Positions 12,477 through 21,998 of a DNA stretch of 64,000 bases are shown in pieces. This DNA comes from Blepharisma japonicum (taxonomy: Eukaryota > Ciliophora > Heterotrichea > Heterotrichida > Blepharismidae), in contig CATKHK010000025.1 in NCBI GenBank assembly GCA_949751835.1, positions 420,741 to 484,740 on the forward strand, given 5' to 3'. The notes beneath the pieces are model-generated. The model worked only from the letters and a program-made list of their open reading frames with translations, ran no database searches and had not been told where the DNA came from. Numbering within the stretch: the stretch's first letter is position 1; each line of letters begins with the position of its first letter. A program made the position numbers and the translations under genes.

Positions 12477-13450
12477 ACTACCAAAAAACAATTGAAGAAA
12501 TAAATGAAGAAATTGAGCCAAAAGTCTTCTCACAAAGTTTAGGAATTGAATCCAAATCTCGAGATAAATCATTGACTGAAATTTTCGATTATTTTAATTC
12601 CTTGGGGAGAAAACAAACTAAATATAATTATGTCAAAGAACAAAAACAAATAATTGATAGATCAGACAAAGTAGATACACTAGAGCAAGAATTGGAATCA
12701 ATAAAAGAAGAGCTTGAAAGACAAGGAACAGATTTAAACGAGAACTCTGAACTTTATAATGAAATATCAGAGCTAGGACTCTTACTTGAAGAAGTTAAAA
12801 GAAAAATGGAAATAGCATCACACATTCAAATTAAAAATTCTAAAATCAATTTTAATACTCCAAAAACACAATTGGAGGCAAGTGGTAATGGAAATTTATC
12901 AGGAGGACTTTCATTTGAAATTCAATTAAATGATTCTGAAGAAAAAAGCAGAACTGCAAGACTTGATAATAAAGTGAGAGAGCTTGAATTTATCGTAGGA
13001 AACTGGAAGCAGTCTAAGCCAGCTAATGAAAGTTTAGCTGATTTTATAGCAAAAACTCGATTTATAAACTCTGATTTACTAGAAAAACTCACAGACCAAG
13101 CTAGACATTTAGGAACTGACCTCGATATTATGCTTTCAGGCCGAACTTCAATTCAAGCATCCCCAAACTCCGTTGAGGCCATCAAAAATTTGCATCGAGA
13201 CACTTTTTCCCATTTAACCGAAATTTACAACCTCCCTCATCTAATTGACAAAATAAAATATTCCGCACCTATTTATGCAGCCCATTTAGAACTAGATTTA
13301 CAGCTGCTAGACTTAGAAACAAATGCAAACTCTTTGCTTTCTGAAATAAACCAATCAAAAGTTGTCATTGAAGACTTATCAGAAGGTATTGAGTGCAATA
13401 GAAACTCAATTTCTAGCAACATCGCAATTTTAAATCAAAAAATAAAATAA
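12443..13450 (+). CDS. DCTN2: Dynamitin (dynactin p50 subunit)
   Basis: This 335-residue protein has dynamitin's layout: a short N-terminal segment with VLETPDYQ, a central Glu/Lys coiled coil (about 70-125), then a C-terminal helical half. In that half, ARLDNKVRELEFIVGNW, SDLLEKLTDQARHLGTDLD, and the stretch from EAIKNLHRDT through DLETNANSLLSEI follow the dynamitin pattern. Dynamitin tetramerises in the dynactin shoulder and links the Arp1 filament to p150, supporting dynein-driven transport. It ends at TAA, only 8 bases before the end of the convergent SPAG1-like gene. It is somewhat shorter than animal dynamitin. No TGA codon or intron is seen. Confidence 0.72.
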   Translation: MEGKAQVLETPDYQKTIEEINEEIEPKVFSQSLGIESKSRDKSLTEIFDYFNSLGRKQTKYNYVKEQKQIIDRSDKVDTLEQELESIKEELERQGTDLNENSELYNEISELGLLLEEVKRKMEIASHIQIKNSKINFNTPKTQLEASGNGNLSGGLSFEIQLNDSEEKSRTARLDNKVRELEFIVGNWKQSKPANESLADFIAKTRFINSDLLEKLTDQARHLGTDLDIMLSGRTSIQASPNSVEAIKNLHRDTFSHLTEIYNLPHLIDKIKYSAPIYAAHLELDLQLLDLETNANSLLSEINQSKVVIEDLSEGIECNRNSISSNIAILNQKIK

Positions 13451-13458
13451 ATATTTTC

Positions 13459-15813
13459 TTAAAGATTATACGAGGAAAATATAATTTTTGTTTTTTCTTC
13501 ATCTAAACTACCTTTTGAAACAATTTCTCTTATCGTTGCTTTTTCTGATTTTGATAAAAATTTAATTGTTGTGTTTATACGACTAGTTGATAATAACTCT
13601 ATTAAAAATCCATAAACCCAATCAAAATCGAGCTCTGTAAGTGTATTAATAGATTTGATTATGGTTGAAAAGACTTCTGGAGACATTTGGTTGTTTTTGA
13701 AAAGGTCACTTATATATTGTGGAGAAAGATTCTAAATATTTCTTACATGGATATATTGATAGAGTTGTTGTGGGCTGTTCTTGAAGGAGTTTATAGTTAC
13801 TTCAAAAGCGGTTGAATTTTTTGGAGTTTCCAAAGATCCTAGCTGTTCAAAAGCTTGTTTCTTTGCTTGTGAGATGGTTTCTTCTGAAAATGTAGTCGCT
13901 TTTGGTTTTGGTAATTTTTTCTCTGCAGGAGGCATTTTAATTTCGCCAGGATTTATCTCTGTAGGAGTTTTAATTTCTTCTGCAACACCACTAAATCCGA
14001 CATGTCTTGGGCTATCATCGACCTTTTTCCCCTCTTTCCCTTCTTTTTCCTTTTCTTTCTTCTTTTCTTCTTCATTTTCTTTTGCTATTTTTTCAGCTTC
14101 AATTGCAGCTTTCATCAAATTATCGAACTCTTTTTTGGCTACTAAATTAGATGGCTCAATTTCAGTGACCATTTTCATATGTTTTGCAGCATTTACAAAC
14201 AATCCAGTGTTTCCTTCAGCTTTAGCAAGCCTATAAAGTGATTTTACGTTTCCTGGGTCTACTTCAAGTACTTTTTCACAGTCTTTGATGACTTCTTTAT
14301 TACAGTCCAATTTAAGATAAGCAAGAGCTCTGTTGTTGTGTAACTGAATAATCAATGAAGTTACTCTAGCATCTTTAAGCTGTGCTTCTTTACTGATATT
14401 GAGCTCAATTTTTTCAATCCCAGTAGAAAATTCAAGAATTGCTTCATCAAATTTTTCTTGTTTGAAATATAGGTTCCCAGCTTCTTTCAGCTTTTCGATT
14501 TGCTGAATAAGCCCTTCAAGTGTTTGCAAATCTTTTAACACTTCTGCTTCATTATTGTTAATCATTTGGCCTGCAAAGCGCTGAAGAGCTTTGCTTGCTT
14601 GAATATTGCTAGGGTCAAGTTCTTTGACACAGATCATATCTGCACGCGCTTTTACAATTTGTTCTTTTTTCTCATAGGCTAGGCCTCTTCTTAAATAAGC
14701 TTTAGATTTTGCAAGATTATCAATTGAAGATTGCTCTAGGGCTAAAGAAGAATATTCAATTGTTTTATCATCATCGCCTTGCTGCATATAGCTTGCTGCG
14801 ATATTATTGTATAACGCTGCTTTTTCATTAGCTAGTAAACTTGAGTTTTCTTTTGTTAAATCAATAAGTTCATTTACAGCCGATAAATAGGTGTCTATAG
14901 CTTTGTCATATTTTCCTTGGCTATAATACTCATTGCCTTGTAATTTCAATTCTTGGGTCCTAGAAAGTATTTGTGAAGACTCACTTCCAGTATCAAGCAG
15001 TTTATCAGCTAATGACTGCTCTTTTGTTTCTTCCTGTTGATTAATTTTAGGTTCAATTTCTTTTTTTTCCTCACTTTCTTCTTCTTCCTCTTCAACTATT
15101 TGGATTCTTTTAAAGCCTCCTGTTTTATTTACTTCGTCTCTGCACTTTTTTAAGTCAGCATTGGCTTCAGCATTTTCTGGTTCTTTTTCTATTATGAACT
15201 CGAAATCTTTTAAAGCTTCTCTGTATTCTTTTAATTCAATATATGCTTTTCCTCTTCTGTTATAGGCTTTAACATAATCAGGATCTAGCATAATAGCTTT
15301 ATTGCAGTCCTCCACAACTTTTTGATATCTTTTTAGCTTTAAGCCTGCTAAGGCTCGGTTGCAATAAATTGCGGCATTGCTAGGGTCTAAAGCTTCTGCA
15401 CGATTATAGCACTCTATAGCTAATTCAAATTCTTTTGAGCGTATATAATCGTTTCCTTTGCTTTTTTCTTCTTCAGCTTTTTGCATATTAATCTGTTTTG
15501 TTTGAGTTTCGACTTTGGAGAGCTCTTCTTCTTTTTTCTTTTGCTCTTCCATCCATTGATCAAGATCTTCTGAGAGCTTTTTCATCTCTTCTGATGAGGC
15601 TTGATTGGTTGGCTTTTTGCTATGTAAAAGTTACAATTTTGGATCTAAAGATTCAAGCTTTGCCTGAATGGCATTTTCCAGAGCCTCAAACCCGCCTTCT
15701 TGCTTTAATGCTTTAAGAGCTTTTTGAAGCTCTTTTGGCTTGTCTGTTTTTTCAACCCATTCAAAATCCACTTTGAGAATATCAAAATCTGGCTTCGTAG
15801 TCCTTGGATCCAT
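13459..15813 (-). CDS. SPAG1: SPAG1-like dynein arm assembly factor (TPR + RPAP3_C)
   Basis: The frame starts at ATG 15811-15813 and is restored by removing two 15-nt introns, 15620-15634 and 13732-13746, each GTAA...TAG on the coding strand. Without splicing, each gives a premature stop. The spliced protein has about 774 residues. It opens with an EWVEKTDKPKELQKALK segment, as SPAG1 does. TPR arrays follow: one with CYNRAEALDPSNAAIYCNRA, a second after an acidic linker, and a third near LEVDPGNVKSLYRLA. The protein ends with an RPAP3_C domain that the second splice reassembles (LYQYIH joined to NLSPQYISDLF). SPAG1 is a cytoplasmic HSP90/R2TP-linked factor that preassembles axonemal dynein arms, as expected in a ciliated cell. 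Confidence 0.82.
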
Positions 15814-16310
15814 TTCTTTTCAATATGAATTATATTATTGATTGGGTTTATGCATAATTAAAGATGTAGACTCAATATATTATACTTTATCATTTTCATT
15901 ATTTAAACATCCAAAAAATTAATCTGGAGTAAATCAAATACGAAAATGCATTTTATTATGCGTAAATTTACTAAATTGTATAGTAAAAGCAAAGCTTCAT
16001 AGATTTTAGCACGCAGCTAACATATATAAGGTCCTTTAATTAAATAGCTAAATAATTTTTCACAAAGTAAATAGATAAGATTAAGTCAAAGATAATATTG
16101 TAAAAATTAAGTTATAGGAAAAAGGAAACTTGTGACGTAATTGCTTAACATATAAGCAATACAGTTAGACACTAAAAATATTATAAATAAAGTTCATTAT
16201 CCTCTAAATAGATAAATCAAGCAATAAAGATGCATCAAAGCTAATATCCCTACCTCAACTGTCATTAATAAATCATTAAATATTTTGTTTGTTTTTAATA
16301 AAAGCCATTT
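15814..16310. other. Intergenic region, divergent
   Basis: These 497 AT-rich bases separate the SPAG1-like start from the start of the cyclic-nucleotide-binding gene. I see no reading frame, RNA gene or clear repeat, so the promoters of both genes should lie here. Confidence 0.5.
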
Positions 16311-17960
16311 ATGATCCCTCATTCTTGTAGTAATATTCCAGACTCTATCCAAACAATCCTAAGTATACCTCCAAATAAACGATCTTTAAGTGATATTGGC
16401 TCTTTAATGAAAGCTACCTCTCATATTAAATTTTTTCAAGATCTCATTGAAAGGGAAAAAAGTAGCAAAATTCACCAATCTCTCTGCAAGGTTTTAAGCG
16501 TTAATGAATATAAATCAGGAAAAAATGTTTTCAAAGTAGGAGATGTAGCAAATGCTGTATATTTTATATTGAAAGGCCAAGTAAGAGTTCTTGTTCCAGG
16601 AGATGCTGAATATCAGTATGATATTAAAACAGATTTAAAAGAAGGCCCAAATTTGGATGAATCATCTCCAATAGAGTTTCATGCAACGAGAACTCGCGCG
16701 AAAACAATAAGCTTACCACCAAGTCACCTGCTACGTAATTTTATCCAAATGAAAATTTTCAATAATGATACTGCTGAACCTAAAAAAAATACTTTTATTT
16801 TTCCAATAAAACAGCCAGGGTATAAAGAAATAGCTACTATTGGTCCAGGAGCTTCTTTTGGAGAATTAGCGCTACAAAGCGAAAAGCCACGAAACGCAAC
16901 TTTTGAATGCTTAAGGCCAACAGTTTTAGCCGTTTTAAGTAAAGAAGATTATCAATCAGCTGCCTCTTTGCACGAAAAAGCAACAAGTGAGAAAATTGAA
17001 TTTTTACAGTCACTTCCAGAATTTTCAGCCTGAACGAGACTATCATTATTCAAACTTTGCTACTGTTTCAGCACGCTTACTTTAAAGCGTGGCAACGTTT
17101 TATTTAACGAAGGAGATTCTATTGATCAAATTTATATCATTAAAGAAGGCGAATTAAAATACACCAAAAAATTTTCTGTTGAAGTCCCAAACTCCTCTTA
17201 TATAGACACTTTAGGCAAGCCTTTTTCAAAATTTAAAAAAATCAATTCGCCACAAGTCCATAGAATGAAAACATTACAAATTGTAATTAAGCAAAAAGGG
17301 GATATGTTCGGGTATGAAGAAATATGGAATAAAAAAAGTAGTAGGCAGTTTACATGTACTTGCGTTTCTAATTCGGCTGAAATTTTTGCCATTAGTGAGA
17401 AGGAATTTTTGAAGAGAATAGTACATCCTGAATCAATAAAAGTGCTAGATGAGCATAATAAAATTTTAAATGACTGAATAGAGAAAAGGACAGAAAATCT
17501 TCAAGATATGGAAAATTATAAAGATAATATAGCTTTTACTCCTGCACATAAATTAAGGCAGTCTTTTAATACTGTTGATATGAGTAGTCAAAAACAGCCA
17601 AAAGCTAATTACCACTCAGTAGAATCAACGCCAAAAAAGGCTAAAAATCTACCAAAAATTTTGATGTCGCAATCTACTTCAACATCAACAAAAAGTCCTA
17701 AGTCTGCAAGTCTCTCAAGACCAAGGATTCGAGATTTAGAAGACAAGCCTGAGTCTTCATATTTTTCTGTGTTCAACACTGAGCTTGCTGAAGATAGTTC
17801 AAGAAGTCCTTACAAGCATAATGGAAACACCAAAAGATTCAATGAGATGTCCAAGACTTGAAAAACAGAAAAAAACCTTAATATGAGTTTCAGTCCTACT
17901 AAATTGTCATCATCTAGGCACAGAAGAATGAGTAATTTGAATAGAAGCTTCATATTATAA
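16311..17960 (+). CDS. Cyclic-nucleotide-binding protein with two cNMP domains, no kinase
   Basis: The 549-residue frame crosses TGA (Trp) at 17031, 17475 and 17859 and ends at TAA 17958-17960. The first cNMP-binding domain (about 55-235) has KSGKNVFKVGDVANAVYFIL and a phosphate-binding cassette FGELALQSEKPRNATF, with the Glu and Arg that hold the cyclic phosphate. A 60-residue insert splits the beta barrel. The second domain (about 250-390) has RGNVLFNEGDSIDQIYIIKEG, but its cassette is degenerate (MFGYEEIW, no matching Arg), so it probably does not bind nucleotide normally. A Ser/Lys-rich tail follows. There is no kinase or channel domain. It could act like a PKA/PKG regulatory subunit or as a stand-alone cAMP/cGMP sensor. 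Confidence 0.75.
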
Positions 17961-18003
17961 TGAAATTTTATCTCTATATAGTCCTTTTAATTAAAATTTG
18001 CTT

Positions 18004-19065
18004 ATGGGTTGTTGCAGTTCCAATTTAAAAGAAAGCCAGCGCCAAAAGTTTTGTATATTTATGAAAGAATGCATAACAAGAAGCGACTTCAAAGGTATAG
18101 AATCTCTTGTTAGATCAAGTAAGGGAGAGACATGACTGGATGAAAAAATTACAAATGTTAAAGGGCTTTCTCTAAATGCTTTAGGGTTCGCCCTCTGGCT
18201 TGGGAAAATAGATATTTTTGTGTTTTTGCATACAACATTCAAAGCTGATTTATTAGCATGTGAATTAATTTTAGAAAAACAGTCTACTAGCATACTTGAA
18301 ATTATTTGTAAGCAGGGCTATGGAGAATTGATGGATTATTATCTACCGATTTATTTAGAAAATTTTCATGACAACGCGCATTCAAGAGCTGTGGAGAGCT
18401 TGACTATTGATTTAGAAAAATCTAAGCTGTATGATTATAAACCTAAAGGAACATATACACCTATCCAAATAGCTTGTGAAAAAGGCTATATTAATATATT
18501 GAGCTCTGTACATACTTTCTTTAAAGAATATCATTATTGTCCGAGCCAACTTGACATTGATTATCAAGATGAAAAAACTGGAGAAAATTGTGCCTTAATA
18601 GCTTGTAGACAAGGAAATTTTCCTATGATAAAATTTTTACATGAAATTTGTTCTGCAAATTTCAAAGTCACTAATAGAAAAAATGAAGGCGCTTTACAAA
18701 TTCTTGCAGCAGCAAGCAAAAAAAAACCTGCACAAGGACTGTATACATGCTTTGAATATTTAGTTGAAAATGTTAAGGTTGACATTATATATATGTATGA
18801 GGAAATACTTTTACTGACTGATAATAAAGCTATTATAAGCTATATAGAAAATAAATTGCTGTCTAAAGGAATCAGAGTGAAAAAGGTAGAAATTGAAGCA
18901 AAAATAATGGGAGAAAACACCTCTCAAGCGAATTTTTCAAATGAAAGTATTTATTTAGATCTAAAAAAATGCTTAGACAATGATGACGATAAAAAAAGTA
19001 TGCCAAGCTCTGTTCAACCTGTAGAAAATGACACAGATTTTTGTAGTTCTATATCTATCATATAA
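18004..19065 (+). CDS. Ankyrin-repeat protein with N-terminal acylation motif
   Basis: I choose ATG 18004 because it gives MGCCSSN, a classical myristoyl-Gly plus palmitoyl-Cys start, and stays in frame across one TGA (Trp) into the long downstream part. The protein has 353 residues. Ankyrin-like units are visible at PIQIACEKGYINILSSV, NCALIACRQGNFPMIKFL and GALQILAAASKKK. The C-terminus is acidic, with DNDDDKK. The motif suggests a lipid-anchored scaffold on the cytoplasmic face of a membrane; no partner can be inferred. It begins 43 bases after the cNMP-binding gene on the same strand and ends 21 bases from the end of the convergent HTATSF1-like gene. Confidence 0.7.
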
Positions 19066-19086
19066 ATCTATAACCTAATTAAAACT

Positions 19087-20255
19087 TTATTCGTTCTCCT
19101 GGTTTTCATCCTCACTATCACTTTCTTCAAGCCAATTTCCGAACTCCTCAATTCTTTTCTTTTCTTCAGCTTCATCTTCTTTTGACTAAATATCTCTTAC
19201 CCTCCTATAGTCACTTTTCCCATCCCAAAACTCACATTGTAAAACTCTTTTAGCATATACTCTCCCATTCAGTATTTGAATACACAATTCAGCTTCAATT
19301 GCTTTTTCAAATTTTATCTCTACCACCCCTTCAGGATTATGTTCAAAAATCCTCATTCTCTGCACTTTTCCAATATTTTCTTCAATTTCCCTCAACAAAT
19401 CTATTCTTAAGTCCTCAAAAAATGTCGCAGCTTTTTTTGCTTCTTCAAGCTCAAATACATTTTTTACGATAACAATCCTCAATCCTTTTGCTTCAGTTTC
19501 GTCTTCATATCATCCTGATTGTCTTTCCTTTAATGTCTTCGCTTTGATTAACTGTAACTTGTCAACGTTGACTTTATTTCTTGGAATATAGTCTCCTTTT
19601 TGTTTAAATTCGGCCTAGAAGTTTAATTTACGGGTTCAAGCTGTAGACGGAATCCTGGCTCAATTTCTTTGCTCTGTAAAATTGATATGGCCATGGCGAC
19701 ACTCTCGTCGTGGGCATAGGACACTAGCCCATCACCTTTAGGCTTCCCTTGACCGTCTTTATATATTTTCACCTTAGGCTGCCCAGTGAATTTATCAAGA
19801 CGTATTGCACCTGCTTTAGAGAAAAATTCGATTATTTTTTCGACTGTAATGTCGGCGGGAAGACCTGAAACGTAAAGGTTGGTGTTCACTTTAGGCTCAT
19901 ATCATTTACTTTTCTTTTTTTGCTGTTGGCGCTTGCGCTTTGCTTTTTTTTGTCCAAGGATTTTCTAAATAGGAATTACTTTTTCTTCTTCAGATAAAAT
20001 CTTCGGTTTTTCCTTGATCGGCTCATCTGGCTTCATATGAAGAGCGAGCTCAGTGTCTTCTTCTGCCAAGCTTTGGACGAATTCTTGGATTTTTCCAATT
20101 GGTGTCCAATCTGCCATTCCATCTTTTCATACAAGGGAAGAAAGTCCAAGCTCTTCAGTTCTCAGAAGTGCATCAATATCTCTAAAAGCAACTGGCCCTT
20201 CACTTTGCCCGTCATCATTAACATAGTGCCAGATTGGTTGAAAATCTTGATCCAT
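19087..20255 (-). CDS. HTATSF1: HTATSF1/Cus2-like U2 snRNP splicing factor
   Basis: Three tiny introns must be removed: 19965-19979 (15 nt), 19615-19631 (17 nt) and 19186-19200 (15 nt). The product has 373 residues, from ATG 20253-20255 to TAA 19087-19089. It starts with a GYF_2-like domain (IWHYVNDDGQSEGP ... MADWTPIG). A basic linker and WYEPKVNTNLYVSGLPADIT open the first RRM, which contains KVKIYKDGQGKPKGDGLVSY. The second, U2AF-homology-type RRM has LRIVIVKNVFELEE and CEFWDGKSDY, with an acidic tail. HTATSF1/Cus2 binds SF3B1 and U2 snRNA to help form the branch-site-competent U2 snRNP. It is notable in a genome whose introns barely have room for a branch site. Confidence 0.88.
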
Positions 20256-20549
20256 GATATAAAAATTAGTAAATCTTAATATTTTCTCAAATAAATAGAT
20301 TTAATAGTGAAAACTGAATATCTCAAGAAATTTTTATAAATTATAATCATTTTTGCTTTTCTAAGCTTTTCTCAATTTAGTTTATCTTCCTTTTGATAAG
20401 AAAATATTTGAATAATAATGTTTTAAGCTAAAATAATTTTCCTCATAATAATATTCTTTTGAATATTTTCTTACCATTACTCAATTACTTTTTTAATAAA
20501 ATTGAAATTTTATGCTATTCCTGACAAGAATTATTTTATCACAATTTAA

Positions 20550-21857
20550 ATGGAGCCTAAGATCCTATACATTATGATCGATGGGCTCGCTGATGTTTCA
20601 AATGCATCAATTAACAACAAAACCTATCTTCAATACTCAAAAAAGCCTACTTTAGACAACTTGGCAAATGCTGGCTTAACTGGACTTATAGATCCAGTTG
20701 AGACTGGCTTAGCTTGTGGTAGCGATGTTGCTCACATGTCTATTTTTGGCTATGAGCCTTTTAAAAATTATCAAGGAAGAGGGTCATTTGAAACGTTAGG
20801 AGCTGGGCTAGATCTTGGATATGACGATATTGCCTTCAAATGCAATTTTGCTACTTTGGATCCAGATAGTGGTTTAGTTACTAGAAGAAGAGTATCAAGA
20901 CAATTTTATAAATGGGGTTTGGATTTATGCCGATACTTAGATGATCGAGAAATCCCTGGTTATCCCGGCTACAAAATTAACGTCTTGCATGCTACTGAGC
21001 ATAGATGTGGCCTGAAAATCGTAGGTCCAAATCTCTCTCACCAAATCGAAGGTACTGACCCATTAAAGGACAATTTACCCTTAAGAGAAGCAAAAGCCAT
21101 AGATCCCAATGACAGAAATGCAGTAAATTCCGCAAATATTGTGAATGCATTAAGCCATTGGATATATGAAGAATTATCAAAACACCCAATTAATCAAGAA
21201 AGAGTAAGAGAACACAAGCCTCCAGCAAATATTCTGCTTCTAAGAGGATGCGGAGTCAAATTAAGAGTTCCAACATTCAGAAATAAGCATAACCTTAAAT
21301 CATTTTTTATTGCACCAACAGCTATTATTAAAGGATTAGCTATGACTCTAGGAGCCGACGTAATAAATGTGCCGGGAACAACTGGAGATATACATAGCAA
21401 TTTTCAAGCGAAATTTGATCGAGCCATTGAGCTGTTTAGAGAAGATTACGAATTTGGATTTGTCCATATAAAAGCAATTGATGATTTAGGACATGATAAA
21501 AATCTTGATGATAGGATCACTATGATAGAAAACATTGACAAAATAATTGGCGGCACCTTAAAAACATTAGGAGAAACTTATAGGGATATGATAGTTGTAG
21601 TTGGCGGAGACCACACCACAAATATACATATTGGAGATCATAGCTTTGAGCCAGTCCCTTTTATAGTAACTAGGCTGGAGATTTATAAAGCTTTAACAAA
21701 TGGAGAAGATATCAGCAGAGAAGCATTAAGAGACAATGTTCAGGCTTTTAATGAAATTGATTGCGCAAAAGGAGTACTTGGGAGATTTCCAGGAAGCGAA
21801 GTTATGGAATTTTTGAAAAATATAAGACAGAGAATAAAACAGATTAATAGTAGTTAA
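20550..21857 (+). CDS. apgM: Archaeal-type cofactor-independent phosphoglycerate mutase
   Basis: This 435-residue protein of the alkaline phosphatase superfamily matches ApgM, which interconverts 3- and 2-phosphoglycerate without 2,3-bisphosphoglycerate. Visible motifs are ILYIMIDGLAD (metal-binding Asp 11), GLACGSDVAHMSIFGY (catalytic Ser at about 58), FETLGAG, HIKAIDDLGHDKN and VVVGGDHTTNIHIGDHSFEP, the last two holding the metal-binding Asp and His residues. The length is right for the family and no key residue is missing. It lies alone on the plus strand between the HTATSF1-like gene and the RCC1-IQGAP gene. This enzyme type is typical of archaea and occurs in scattered eukaryotes, so it is of interest for the origin of ciliate glycolysis. 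Confidence 0.88.
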   Translation: MEPKILYIMIDGLADVSNASINNKTYLQYSKKPTLDNLANAGLTGLIDPVETGLACGSDVAHMSIFGYEPFKNYQGRGSFETLGAGLDLGYDDIAFKCNFATLDPDSGLVTRRRVSRQFYKWGLDLCRYLDDREIPGYPGYKINVLHATEHRCGLKIVGPNLSHQIEGTDPLKDNLPLREAKAIDPNDRNAVNSANIVNALSHWIYEELSKHPINQERVREHKPPANILLLRGCGVKLRVPTFRNKHNLKSFFIAPTAIIKGLAMTLGADVINVPGTTGDIHSNFQAKFDRAIELFREDYEFGFVHIKAIDDLGHDKNLDDRITMIENIDKIIGGTLKTLGETYRDMIVVVGGDHTTNIHIGDHSFEPVPFIVTRLEIYKALTNGEDISREALRDNVQAFNEIDCAKGVLGRFPGSEVMEFLKNIRQRIKQINSS

Positions 21858-21998
21858 ATAGAAATCTTGCCAGATTAAATTTATATAATAAACTCAAATG
21901 TATTATAATATATGCATCAATAAGGCATTCCTATAAGATAAATTGATTTTCTGATTTAAAATATCACTTAAAACGGTTAATCCTCTATTATTTGTAAA

